Positions 1-10,609 of a stretch of DNA of 64,000 bases are shown here, one piece after another. The stretch lies in assembly GCA_030762175.1 (NCBI GenBank), contig CM060837.1, positions 9,690,001 to 9,754,000 on the forward strand, read 5' to 3'. The translations under genes and the position numbers were made by a program. Every line of letters starts with the position of its first letter. Position 1 is the stretch's first letter. This DNA is from Metallyticus violacea (taxonomy: Eukaryota > Arthropoda > Insecta > Mantodea > Metallyticidae). The notes beneath the pieces are model-generated. The model was not told the DNA's origin, did not search any database, and was given only the letters and a program-made list of their open reading frames with translations.

Positions 1-791
1 ATAAACTTTCTACAGAAGTGCAATGAAATAGTGGGCATGATAAACACTATTGAGCAAGTTAGAAAGCTTGCATCAGCAGAACTTTAGCTCCAGTCTTAGT
101 GGGAATTGCACATCCACCAAAGGTTAACCAGTTTCTACTAGTGTATACAAACTCTGATTGCATAGCGGAATGAAGGCATGGTATATATACTTCACAGAAT
201 GAATGTCAATCAATAACTGCTTTTCTATTGAAACACAGTTGGCACATTCCAGTTTTCCCTTTTTGCTGTCAACATCTTCCTGAATTGAAAAATATATGTT
301 TATCAAAAGGAATATTTCCTTTATCACAGGTAGCAAATTAATCTAAAATTCTTTGCTTTACAAAAAGAAATTCCAACAATTGTTTTTCATAAAATGATGA
401 TCTATCAAAGAATTAACTACTTATTCTTTGCAACTCATTTTAAATCGCTTGCTAATCTAAATCCCGAATGTTCATCTGGTTTTCTCTCTCTCTTTTTCTT
501 CCTCTTCCCTTCTTCCCACTATGTGCTTTAAAACTTCAGACTTTCTACCAAAGAAATTATGTACCATGCACCTAAAATAGTGATATAATTGTGCATTATA
601 TTGTACTGCAGAATGTAACATAAACAATCAACTTTGAAACCACTTTTTCTGAAGAGCAGATATAGCCAAGGTCAATAAAATTATAAGATCTGTTGGCAGA
701 GTACACCATCCCCGCTAGATGAATTGGATTCACTCCTATAGAGAAAATTATAAGATGGAAATATTTCTTTTTAATATAAACCTTTTTTCAG
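1..791 (+). other. Intron upstream of exon A
   Basis: AT-rich sequence with a CT-rich stretch near 483-520 and no recognisable coding or repeat element. It is taken as intron because exon A begins mid-codon at 792 and the first half of the RRM is not here. Confidence 0.6.
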
Positions 792-887
792 GTATTTCAC
801 TGAATCGAGGATTTGGATTTGTTCAGTATGAACAGGAGTCCAGTGCAGTGGAAGCAATCAAACAGGAGAATGGTGCGATATTTCGAG
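792..887 (+). CDS. NCOA5: NCOA5 ortholog, internal exon A (C-terminal half of RRM)
   Basis: This 96-bp exon has acceptor tttttcag before 792 and donor gtaaa at 888. It begins with the last two bases of a codon and ends with the first base of the next. It encodes ISLNRGFGFVQYEQESSAVE followed by AIKQENGAIFRG. The RGFGFVQY block is the RNP1 motif of an RNA recognition motif (beta3), and the following helix and GAIFRGKK-like turn fit the end of an RRM. RNP2 and the first half of the RRM must lie in an exon upstream of base 1; none was seen in 1-790. The predicted protein acts in the nucleus as an RNA-binding coregulator. Vertebrate NCOA5 (CIA) binds nuclear receptors independently of AF2. The RRM alone would not identify the gene; the downstream exons, which join in frame, do. 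Confidence 0.88.
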
Positions 888-980
888 GTAAAAAAATGGG
901 TATGTACAATTTTCATAAATAATGCAGATGAGAGTGTTGGTGTTGTAGTACAGAAATAATATATAGCTTCTTTTTCACAG

Positions 981-1140
981 AGGTAAACCAAGCTAGAGTG
1001 TTTGGTGGGGGCAGGCGAGGTGTTGATAATCGCAGAGCTGACTCGGCGGATAAGGGAGACAGTTATCGTGAGAGATCACCTTTAGATGATAGAGGTCGGG
1101 ACCGGGATTGGAGAGACAGAGACAGGTACAGATGGTCAAG
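981..1140 (+). CDS. NCOA5: NCOA5 ortholog, internal exon B (RRM end and R/D-rich linker)
   Basis: This 160-bp exon follows a 93-bp intron (888-980). The acceptor is ttttcacag and the donor AG|gtaagc at 1141. It is joined in phase to exon A (g|ag gives Glu). It encodes EVNQARVFGGGRRGVDNRR, which finishes the last RRM strand, and then a low-complexity segment rich in Arg, Asp and Ser (RGRDRDWRDRDRYRWSR). Vertebrate NCOA5 has a long R/D-rich N-terminal region of the same character. The exon ends with two bases of an Arg codon that the next exon completes 29.6 kb downstream. The G+C content is clearly higher than in the flanking introns. Confidence 0.88.
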
Positions 1141-1840
1141 GTAAGCTTCACACATGATATAGAGCAGCAGAATGTGGTCTGCTGAGTCTCATTCTTTTAT
1201 TGGGCTTCCATGTCTATGGATGGTTCCTTTGGGCTTGAAGGCAGATGGAAATGAAACAATAATGTTAATAGTTATTTTCAGAAACTGAACAAATCCTTTT
1301 CTTTGCATTTTACCATGCATCCCATTTACCTATCTGGCAGCAGAATGATAATGCCAGCATTTGTGGTTATGGGCAACTGCTCAGCTGTTGTATGCATAGC
1401 TAGCAGATAGTAGGGGGTTGATATCAAATTCCAAACCACCATACCAGAATATTTGTTTGAAAAGTGCCATATATTTCCTAAGAAACAAGAGAAAACTCCA
1501 AGTAGGTTTATACAACTCACAACGTGGTATAAGGGGACAAAACAGATGTATAGTGAGCCCTTCCTCAGGTAAAACGAGAAACTAGCTTCAAAACATAATA
1601 CTTGTAATTGAACTGCTAATAAAGTTATTGAACAGCACATTAGGGAGAGCTTACATGAGAAAAAATAAAAATAATATGCCATAACTCAAAATTTTATCCT
1701 AGACTTTAATTGAACATTGTTTGTGATAGCATTCAGACTAATGATGAGGCATGACTATATGGCAGAAGATCTGTAAGGTTAACCATAGAGAAAAACCATT
1801 ATCTGCATTTGGTAGATGTCAAGAAGTGTGACACCTACAG

Positions 1841-1955
1841 GACTTTCGCATAAAAACTGTCCCACTTGTAGGGAAAAGAGTGGGGAGCACACTAGCAGCA
1901 GACAGAATTCAAAACACCATACTGCCTGTGCAGGATAGTTTTTATATGAAAGCTC
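1841..1955. repeat. Small foldback (MITE-like), copy 1
   Basis: The left arm at 1841-1871 (gactttcgcataaaaactgt...) is the imperfect reverse complement of 1926-1955 (...gatagtttttatatgaaagc). The same arms and spacing recur at 14130-14252, so this is a dispersed foldback of about 115-125 bp and not a chance hairpin. It contains no coding sequence. Confidence 0.6.
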
Positions 1956-2626
1956 TGTATTATACAAAATGGTAAACATATCATATATTCTACTTTTTCT
2001 TTTCTTTTTCTCTTCTTTAATGCTGTACATGATTTAAAGGCCATTGCTCCCATTAACTGTAGATTGACTAGTATTGTTGGTTGACGATATGAAGACATCT
2101 GGTGGTTCCAATTTAAGTTAACACAAGTTGTTCATTGATTGCATTTCAAAATTCATTACTAGATTTTCAGAATAAAAATCCTCTCCCTAATTGATAACTT
2201 CATATGATTCTTTGCAGCTTTCAGTAATTTTGCTTCTTTTGAGAGCTTGTGATTTATTTTGCTATAATGTATATTTAATGTTCCAAATATATTGTTTTGC
2301 CCTAGTTTGTAATTTGTTTTATTTTTCTGCCTGTATAAATTTACTAGCAGTTTTGATAAATGGTTTGGTAAACTCTAGCATTTGCTGGTTAGAAATATAT
2401 CTTTATTTCCATTTTTTAGTAAGTTTTTGATATTATTTATTCTTTATGACCAAAACTGTATTATATTTTTAAATACTTCTCATAAATGCATGGTAAGTAG
2501 ATTTTATAAATGTTTTGCCTTCATTTATAATAGAAAGGGATCGGATTTCTTCGATACTTTTTAATCTTTTGTATCTGTTAATGTTCTTTTCCACAGTGCA
2601 TGATCGAAACCGTTGCTGTGAAAATA

Positions 2627-2665
2627 CAGTGGAACCTCGATCTATCGTTCCCATCGTTTTTCCAG
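2627..2665. repeat. Possible DNA-transposon terminus
   Basis: The sequence cagtggaacctcgatctatc preceded by TA resembles the ends of pogo/Tigger-type elements. Only one end was seen, so the element is a fragment at best. Confidence 0.3.
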
Positions 2666-3574
2666 ATGTATAATTTAATTTATGAGGTCCCAAATGTTTT
2701 ACGTAATATTTTATGTAAATAAAACCTGCATTCATTGTTCCTTGTATCTTTCTCCCCACATTATTTGTTCAAAAAGTTGAGTTCCAAAGAAATTCTATCC
2801 TGGAATGATCGTTTCAAACTAGAATAGTAAAGCAGTGATCATTGCATGTACCGAGTTTGTGTTGAGCTTTATTCAAGAAAGCATGACTTGAACTTTCCAT
2901 AGTTGCCGATACTTTTGGAGCCACAGGATGATAGCTGATGCAAAAAATAAGCCATAGTTGCCATTGCCATCAGTTTTTACACCTATGAGGCAGTGGACGA
3001 GCACATTGTCAGATGTGGCATTCAAAGTATTAATGGAAGTGTGTGACCAAGTGGTAGGAGTCACAAGTGTTTTTGATATGAATGAGGGGAGTGAGAAAGA
3101 TGGAAAGATGATGCAACAGCCAAAGCCGTGCTGATGTTTGTCAAAGATCTGAGAGCATGTGAAACTGAATGAATATGTTCTATATTCATGACAATGACAG
3201 TATTGATAGTGGTGAGCAACAGAATGCTCTGAATGTGGAAAATTTGTTTTGCATGAAAAGGAAAGCAGCAAAGAAACAAATGTCAGTTAACAACTTTTTT
3301 CAAAGAAAGTGACATATGTTTTGTTTTTTATAGATTAGTTTTATTTATGGAAATAACTCTTTAACTTGTTAGATCACCAGTGTCCCATTTAATTCAGGAC
3401 TTGAAATGACCGATAAATTTTGCTTAGAGACCTTTGCTTTCAGGCTTAGGGTTCTTGGTGTGATACCACAATAGATTGTAAAAATTTTAACTTTTAAAAA
3501 CCATGAATATCAGATTCCCTATTAAATTCATTACTCCTATTTTTTTCTTTAATTGTTCTGTTTTGTTTTATTTT

Positions 3575-3845
3575 ATTTTAATGCCCAATTTAACTACTGA
3601 ATCATCACAGGCGGTGGGAACTGATACTACAAAAGAATTTTTTTTTTCTTTTTCTTTTTTTTTCTCCCTCCCAAGGAAGGAAGTGTTCCAGGCCTAATTA
3701 AGGGTACCTCACTGGTATTTGCCATGTATGAAGACTGAGAAAAACCTGGAAAAAACCTCAGTCAGAGAGGATGGCCCTAGTGGAAATCAAACCCCAGACC
3801 TGCTCACGAATATGCACCTAAACTACCTTCACCACCCTGGTGGTA
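3575..3845 (-). repeat. tRNA-derived SINE, family 3, copy a
   Basis: On the minus strand a degenerate tRNA-like head (ccaccctggtgg side, B-box region near 3783-3800) is followed by the shared body with the block ggaaaaaacctcagtcagag (+ strand) and a T-rich stretch at 3638-3664. It aligns with the copies at 6510, 32398 and 51440. The head of this family is class II tRNA-like, possibly Ser. The copy is diverged. Confidence 0.75.
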
Positions 3846-4249
3846 TTTTTACTAATGAATATCTATTGCCCCAACAAATTTGGAGCAGGTACTGTAGCTG
3901 CATGGCAAATTTTTATAAATTTTATAAATCCTTAAGTTTTGGCACTTCAAATTTTGATGGAGAAGTTAGACCCACTTCTACACCACTTCATTGTAATTTC
4001 CAAGAAGCAGTTATACTCTCTGATTCTAGAACCATCATTGCTATAGCAAGCAATTGGTCGGAAAATGATGCATAACCATTATGCTCCAATCAACTTAACA
4101 AAAGGAGTTTTTTAGTATGCCACATCACATAATGGTTTGAATGATAATGGGGTCACCAATATCTTGCCAAAAAAAGAAGTAATTTTATCCAAAAATCAGC
4201 GATAAATAACATTTAATGCAGTCAAAAAGGTGAATCAAATATAAATTAA

Positions 4250-5165
4250 TTTTTTTTATATTTTATTGAAAATAAAGTAAATAAAAATGGACTATATCTA
4301 ATTTTTCTTCATAATTTCCTGCTTCACAAACACATTTTCCCCACTTAATTGAAAGCTTCTTAATCCTATTATCAAAGAAAGAGTAGAGGTTGTGAACAAA
4401 TGCTTCCACAACTTCATCACTATCATATTGCCAACCTCCCAGGAGAGCGTTCCAATGTGATTCTCTCAACTTTTTTCCATATCATAACAGTTGAATGCAG
4501 ATGGGCATTGTTTTGGAGGAGAAAAACTTAATTGATTCATTCATTGACATCTTTTTTGCCAATAAGCACATTATGCCTCTCCCAGATTCTAGATGTAATA
4601 AGCTGCATTGACTGTTCAACATTTATGAAGAAAATTGATGAACAAATACCTTAGGAGTTGCAGAAAATGTTAAGAGAATCTAGCCAGCTGACAGACGAGG
4701 TTTTTCTTTGACAGGAATAGATCCCATTCTTTTCCTCCACTCTATACTTTCTTGTTTTGTATAATGGTATACTCATGTTTTATCACAGGTTATGATTTAA
4801 TGCAAAAGCATATCTGCTTGTCCATGGTTGTGAACCTAAAGCCTTTGACACTCCCACATGTGCAGCCTTTCGATCTTTGGTGAGAATTTGAAAGACCCAC
4901 CTGTTAAAAATTTTTGCTTATCCAAGTCATATGAATTAATGTATTGAACACTTCCATATCTTATTCCAACTTAGAAGCAATTTCAGAAATCATCAAATCT
5001 GGTCACACTTAATAAGATCCCAAATAGCTCAAATGTTTGTTTGAGGTTCAAGTTGATGACTGTTTTTCAGGGTTTCTCTCCTTCTGTCAAACTTTTGTTC
5101 CACTCATACTTTTTTCTTATCCTCAAACTGTGCCCTAATGAGACCAATAGTAAATACAATAAATT
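4250..5165 (-). pseudogene. mariner transposase relic (minus strand)
   Basis: Reading the minus strand from 5165 down gives fragments of a mariner transposase in several frames. A YEW/KSFTEG-like N-terminal piece lies near 5100. A 'TCDKT' block near 4790 corresponds to the first catalytic Asp (TCDETW). The C-terminus LGGWQYDSDEVVEAFVHNLY (4450-4390) is followed by SFFDNRIKKLSIKWGKCV, matching the usual 'FFDDGIKKL..RWEKCI' end. Stops and frameshifts make it non-functional. It is the same family as the + strand copies at 43.6 and 52.4 kb but kept the first Asp that those copies lost. Confidence 0.8.
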
Positions 5166-5174
5166 TACCTACAT

Positions 5175-6000
5175 ACTATTTAGCCATTTACCTCTTAAAA
5201 ATATATTATGCTGTACCAAAATAAAAAAGCCAAAGCATAAAAACCTCATCAGAATTAATAGAAACAATCAGACATGCAACACTAGAAAAGGGGATTTGCT
5301 TTTTCTTTTGTGTGGTTTCTCTGCTTTCTAGTATTCACAAAGAAAAACTGATTATAAAAAAAATGACTAATCTCAATAAACCTATCTGGAGAATAATAGA
5401 ACAATACCTAAACTTCACAAAAAGTTGCATTAATTCAACCTACTTCACATTCAGAGACAATGTCTATACTAAAAAAGTGGTCTATCAATATGAAATCCAC
5501 TCTCACCATTCTTGATAGATATTTACACGAGTTTCCTAGAAACAAAATTAGTTGATGCTATACCACACATATACAAATGGTGGAACTGCAATAGTGAATA
5601 AAAATGCAGAGAGGATGCAATAAAATTACTCTACCCATAAGACAATTAACATGGAAATAGAAAATATTGTTCTTCCCTTCCTGGATATAAAAATCTTAAA
5701 AAATGGAAACATTACCCTACAGTTTAAGGTACACGTGAGAAATACAAAATGTAAACATACAAAGAAATCATCAATAGCATACCAATTATGGTAAACAAAA
5801 TCACAAATTCTAAAACTTAATTCTAATTCTAATTCTTAAAAAATCTTCAGAAGCCCATACAATGAACGTTATGGGAAAATATATTCATAAACTAAACAAA
5901 GAAAATAACTTCAATGTTAATTCAATTTGGAATGGAATACAGTTAATGAGTTGTTTAACAGCTGATGATGTGGACAATGTTTAAACATGTCCTGAGTAAA
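5175..6000 (+). pseudogene. Penelope-like element reverse transcriptase fragment
   Basis: Translated pieces on the + strand include INSTYFTFRDNVYTKK (around 5440), which fits the 'TYF.F....Y.Q..G..MG' region of Penelope RT. LPFLDIKILKNGNITLQFKV (around 5672-5735) is the LPFLD block near the RT C-terminus. Frameshifts separate them and the YADD region is not readable. A hammerhead-like motif lies just downstream at 5962-5992. The family assignment rests on these two blocks and on PLE GIY-YIG fragments elsewhere in the window. Confidence 0.72.
5962..5992 (+). ncRNA. Hammerhead-ribozyme-like motif of PLE, copy 1
   Basis: CTGATGATGTGGACAATG runs into TTTAAACATGTCC. The CTGATGA box and the AAAC-AT-GTC box are present. 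Compared with the copy at 34228-34264 it appears to have lost about 5 nt of helix II. Flanks tttaacag and ctgagtaaa can pair as helix I with a small internal loop. Confidence 0.5.
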
Positions 6001-6175
6001 TCTCAGCTAAGTGAAACATAAACAGTATTGTAAATATTTTGACTCAGAAGAGATTATTAAAAAAAATGTGGGGTTAATTTCAATCTTCCAAACAACAATA
6101 ACCTCATCACCAAATTCGTAAAATCTACAGAGTGATAGCTGAACACCAAGCTTGGAAGGTGACAGTGGAACCATG

Positions 6176-6211
6176 CTGATGATGATAGGCAACAGCCTAC
6201 GAAACACATCC
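6176..6211 (+). ncRNA. Hammerhead-ribozyme-like motif of PLE, copy 2
   Basis: CTGATGATGA is followed by the hairpin TAGGC-AACA-GCCTA, then C and GAAACACATCC. Helix II is perfectly paired. The CTGATGA and GAAAC boxes match the hammerhead core, except for extra bases between box 1 and the helix and AUCC in place of GUCC. Confidence 0.5.
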
Positions 6212-6497
6212 AAATAAGTGGAAGAAAATTAGTGAAATTTGAACGATTTCCTCATAATTGTGTCTTTTATGTTTCAGCTGGTTTTACATCCTCCCATGCC
6301 AAAAACATAATATATTGCACAATCATAGAGTGTACCTCTTGCTCGAGCATGATGCTATGGAAAACAAAATGGCACATGATGCAAATCAATTTCCCCCTAC
6401 TCATGAAACCCAAATGCATACAGCTCATAGGCATGTCTAGCTCCATACCATTCACAAGCAGTAAAATAAAAATTCTGCTTTATATGTGATTCATTTA

Positions 6498-6814
6498 TGT
6501 AAAAGATTTTTTTTTTTTTTTTTTTGAGTAGTGTTTAACGCCCGTTTTTACTACTGAGGCACCACAGGCGGTGGACACTGGTGATACATGTAATGAAATG
6601 ATATATTGGGAAAGGATTTATTTTTTAAGGAAGGAAGCGTTCCAGGCCTAAGTTTAGGTACCTCCCCGGCATTTGCCAGTTATGAAGACTGAGGAAAACC
6701 TGGAAAAAACCCCAGTCAGGGAGGACGGTCCTGGCGGGATTCGAACCGCAGACCTCCCGCTCACGAGTCCGTGCCTTAACGACCTCGGCCACCCGTGGCG
6801 GTTGTAAAAGATTT
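6498..6814 (-). repeat. tRNA-derived SINE, family 3, copy b, with target-site duplication
   Basis: The element is 6510-6802 on the minus strand. The head is at 6720-6802: A-box-like tggccgaggtcgttaagg and B-box ggttcgaatcc on the minus strand, with a long variable arm as in Ser/Leu tRNAs. The body contains a ggaaaacctggaaaaaac block. The 3' tail is a run of about 20 T on the + strand at 6507-6525. A 12-bp direct repeat tgtaaaagattt flanks it (6498-6509 and 6803-6814). The intact head and duplication mark this as the best-preserved copy. Confidence 0.9.
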
Positions 6815-7814
6815 ATGAACACTAAAGTTATAAAGTATTACTTTACAGCACTTTCATGAAAATTGAAAGAATAAAAGTTTCAAAATAATAATTTACATTA
6901 CTTTCATGAAAACTTAAAAAATAAAAGCTGGGTACATCTTGGCAGAAGACCAAATATAATTCCTTAAAATAATTCCTGCAGAAAAACCATTTCAACATTC
7001 CATTTAATTATGGGCTATAATTGTCTGTGGAAGCACTAGGATAGAATTGGAGTGATTTTTTCACCACTCAGTCCATGGTGCAAATTTATAAGAAATAGAT
7101 CAGGATCACATTCATTGATGTCCAGTCAACTGTACAAAATGTTCTATTTATGGAAAATATTAGAGAGCAAGAGGTTTAATGCTTCATTGTCAACAAATCA
7201 GCATAACATTGAAGATCAAGGAATTAAATGCTTCATTGTCCATTCTCCATCACTATAAAATTAACATCTTCTCTTTTTCTCCAGTTATAGTTAATTTTTG
7301 CTTATTAGTTTGTTTTCTATTTGTGCTATTTTTTACCACTGGCTGTCGTGGCTCTAGAGCACAAACTTCCAATTAATTGGACATAAAACACTTAAAAAGC
7401 CCCAACAAACCATCCGAGGTATAGTCTACTGGCACACAAGCTCTAAAAACATTTGTATTAGATACTATACAAGTTTTATACTAGCTCTTTGAAAGCTAAC
7501 CCTTGAATTAGGAAAAGCATTTTCCCATCTTATTCCTTCAAGTTAATTGATATATGACATTTTGATCAGTAATTATAGTTTACATTATCTTGTTTAACTT
7601 AAAAAATATTTAATTGCTAAATCTAGCATAAATGAGCTGATTTTTTTTATTTATCAAGTATGAATGTGAATTTATTTCCAACAAATACATGCAAAATTAC
7701 CATATTTCCTGTTTCACAATTAACAAAATACTATTAGTAAATTCCTAATTATATTGCCAACAACACTATAGTTAAATGTAAAATTGGAACTTAAACACAG
7801 TGAAGCCAATCATA

Positions 7815-7938
7815 TTAATGGATATCATTGTATGATTAGTTGAACTACACACTCTTAAAGCTTCACTTACTTTTTATAAAAAGTAAGTGAAGCTTTAAGA
7901 GTGTGTAGTTCAACTAATCATACAATGATATCCATTAA
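7815..7938. repeat. Perfect 124-bp palindrome of PLE terminal sequence
   Basis: The arms 7815-7876 and 7877-7938 are exact reverse complements, 62 bp each with no spacer; I checked the symmetry outward from the centre at 7876/7877. The arm sequence (gaactacacactcttaaagc ttcacttac) recurs in diverged form at 39047 beside a hammerhead-like motif and at 58020 in the PLE foldback. The palindrome is therefore probably two PLE ends joined head to head. Confidence 0.9.
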
Positions 7939-8149
7939 CACTATAGTTATTTATTTAGCACCAATTATGTTAAAAAATAGCTAACATACCCTCATCTTAC
8001 ATCATCAAAAGTTACCTACCTATACTGTTTCCAATCCCAATAATTCATAACTCCAAGTTGTTGATGTATTAGAGACCAAACCATAATTAATTTCACTACT
8101 TTCATTCTTATTTAATAATCAAAATTTTCACTAATTCCCTATATCTAAA

Positions 8150-8580
8150 CTCTCTTTTCCTGTAGTACTTCTAATCTTCCTCCATAATTTATTCCTAAGT
8201 TTGCCCCAGTATTCTCCCATCAACCCATGGGACATTCATTCCTATAGATTTTTCTCAATTCTCTTAAATTCCTTACTCCTGATCTGGTCCAAGCAAAACC
8301 TGACCTCCTCAGTTTATTACAAATTTCTAAGTACTTCTCCCTCTCCCAAACTCTTTTTATATCTTGATAAGTTCTCAGTGAACTCTTCTGTCTAAAGCTT
8401 GCAAAGATTTCTTGTTTTTCAGTATCTTCAATTCTCTTACTTCTTTCCAAAAAACCCTATATCCATATTGTTTATTTATCTAACAGTTTTTTCAAGCACT
8501 GTTGGCCTTTTCCATCTAAACTTCTCCTGTGTGCCAAGACATTCGTTGATAATCTCTCCCTCATCTAACGTATTTATTCT
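8150..8580 (-). pseudogene. LINE C-terminal fragment (minus strand)
   Basis: On the minus strand, LDEGEIINECLG near 8570 matches LEEENIINQCLE of the + strand LINE at 9460. VWEREKYLEICNKLRRSGFA near 8350 matches its C-terminal domain (WGRERYIEICDKVGREGLAW at 9720), followed by RTYQD- and ECPMG-type pieces. It is a separate 5'- and 3'-truncated copy lying head to head with the next element, not its 5' part. Confidence 0.75.
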
Positions 8581-8589
8581 ATATAAGTA

Positions 8590-10560
8590 TCAAAGAGGTG
8601 GAATCTATTGGTTGTTTCTGGACTTTGAAAAAACTTTTGCCACAATATCTAGAGAAGCACTTTGGATTAAACTGAGAAAGAAAGGAAGGAGTAAGCCAGA
8701 ATGTTATGAAGGTAATTCAGAATGTTTATAAGTATAACAAATTTTTTGTTGAATATGAAAGAGGGAGGGTTACAGATAAAATATCAAACAATGTAGGTCT
8801 AAGACAAGGATGTAAATTAAGCCCAGCTCTCTTCAATCTATTTATTGCGTTCTGGAAGAAATTAGTAAAGGTAGTGCATATTTATCAACAAAAAATAATA
8901 TAGAGATACCGGGTCTGCTCTTTGCAGATGATTTGGTAACAGGTTCTTTAACAAGTGTAGGATTAAAATAATCATTAGAAGCTATAGGCACATTTTGTAG
9001 AGAATGGGGTCTTAAGATAAATAAAAACAAATCTAAGATTATGGTGATGGAAAAAAGTTTCAAATTTAAAAAATGGGAAAAATGAAGTTGTCAAGAAAAT
9101 TGATTATTTAGGTGTTAGATTGTCTAGCAATGGAAATAGAGCGATCAAAAAAGGAAAGCAGTAGCAAAGGGAAAGTAGCCATGAATGTAATAAAATTTTG
9201 TGTGAACAAAATACCAAATATGCAAGTAAAATGTAAGAGAGGATATATGGCTGAATAGTGGAGAGCAGAATGATGTATGGAATAGAAATTTGGGGGCCAG
9301 ATGAAGAATGAAAAGGGATAAATGTGATAAATAGATTATTTTGTAGAATTGTCCTAGGCTTACCTAGATCTTCACCTAATGAATTTGCCCTTATGGAACT
9401 AGGAAAATTGGGCTATAAAAGCAAGGTCATAGAAAGGATATTGAAATATTGGTATAGAATAGGGAGACTAGAAGAGGAGAATATCATTAATCAGTGTTTG
9501 GAAGCACTGGTAAAAATTAAGGGGAGAGAAACTTGGTTATCTAAAACTCAAAATATCCTAAAAGAAACGAGCATGGGATAAGTGTGGTACGAGGGAGAAG
9601 GATTTGAAAAGGATTTTGGAAATAGATAACAATAAGAATTGAGGATATTGAAAAACAGGAAATATGGGCAAATCTTAACACCAAAAAATCTCCGAAATTA
9701 TATAGTACACTAAAAAATGTATGGGGAAGAGAAAGATATATTGAAATTTGTGATAAGGTAGGAAGGGAAGGATTGGCATGGTTTAGAACAGGAGTAAAAT
9801 ATTTAAGTGGATTAAAAAATGGATACACTAAGGGGATATGTCCTAAGTGTGAAGAACCAGATAGTACTTGGCATTGTATATTAGAATGTTAGCAAACCAA
9901 GTTTTGGGGGAACAGTTTCTATTATGAAAGTGGTAAAATTTACCAAATGAAATATGAGAGGTAGAAGAATTTTAAATTTAAAGTCAGATGAAAACATTAA
10001 GAAACTGGGTAAACACATAGGCAAGGTAAGACAAAAATGGTTATGGGTATAAAATACTTACAAAAAGGTGCTTGAAAAATGGTGTAGAATTGTCAGATAG
10101 TGATAGGAGGATGAAATGACATGGGAAAGGGAATGGGACTAGTTATGTCACATTAGTTAAACAGGATTCTTATACACCAATAACCAGGTTGTTAGTGTGC
10201 ATAAGGTCCTAAGGAATAAACAACTCTCAAGGATAGAAATTTGACCAAAGAGGTTTAATAAAAAAAGGAATGTTTAGTATTGTAGGAAATATAACTTAAT
10301 ATTGTATTGAATGTATAAATTATTTTTAATGTTGAGTTTTGTTTTTGGTTGGATCGGAGCCCAGTCCCCTGGATATTCCATTAGATAGCTGCTGATGAAC
10401 CAGGGACTGGGGGCCTGACCCAATCAAATTTAAATAAATATTGATCGGAGTTCGTGCCTTCTGGAATTGCAGAAGGCACTGTTCCAAAAATTTATATTTA
10501 AAATTAATGTTTTTGTTATTTGTGTTTATTTTGTAAAAAAAAAAATGTATGTTGATGCAT
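8590..10560 (+). pseudogene. LINE (non-LTR retrotransposon), 5'-truncated copy with RT and C-terminal zinc motif
   Basis: The + strand reads GGIYWLFLDFEKTFATISRE (RT block with the FLDFEKAFD-type Asp; the second Asp is lost here), then NNVGLRQGCKLSPALFNLFI (8790-8850). LLFADDLVTGSLTS at 8918 is the catalytic F-ADD box. LVLGLPRSS-type and MELGKLGYKSK blocks follow at 9350-9420. The C-terminus has CPKCEEPDSTWHCILEC at 9838-9890, a CCHC-like zinc motif typical of such LINEs. Several frameshifts and stops make it dead. The 3' UTR carries two strong hairpins (10359-10414 and 10454-10479) and ends near an A-rich run at 10535-10545. Confidence 0.85.
10359..10479 (+). other. Two hairpins in the LINE 3' UTR
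   Basis: Hairpin 1: gcccagtcccctgg (10359-10372) pairs with ccagggactgggggc (10400-10414), nearly complete. Hairpin 2: gtgccttctg (10454-10463) pairs perfectly with cagaaggcac (10470-10479) around a 6-nt loop. In some LINEs the reverse transcriptase recognises 3' stem-loops, which may be their role here (inference). Confidence 0.65.
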
Positions 10561-10609
10561 GAGTAATAAGTACTAATTATTACTAATTATGTAAGTATTT
10601 CATAAATTT

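Noticed and set aside
3719..4075. 118-codon plus-strand open frame
   Set aside because: Its first part is the reverse complement of a family 3 SINE (ggaaaaaacctcagtcagag block and tRNA head); the rest is intron. No protein similarity is recognisable.
10391..10400. ctgctgatgaa inside the LINE 3' hairpin loop as another hammerhead box
   Set aside because: No GAAAC-NN-GU partner at the right distance; the similarity is a short chance match.
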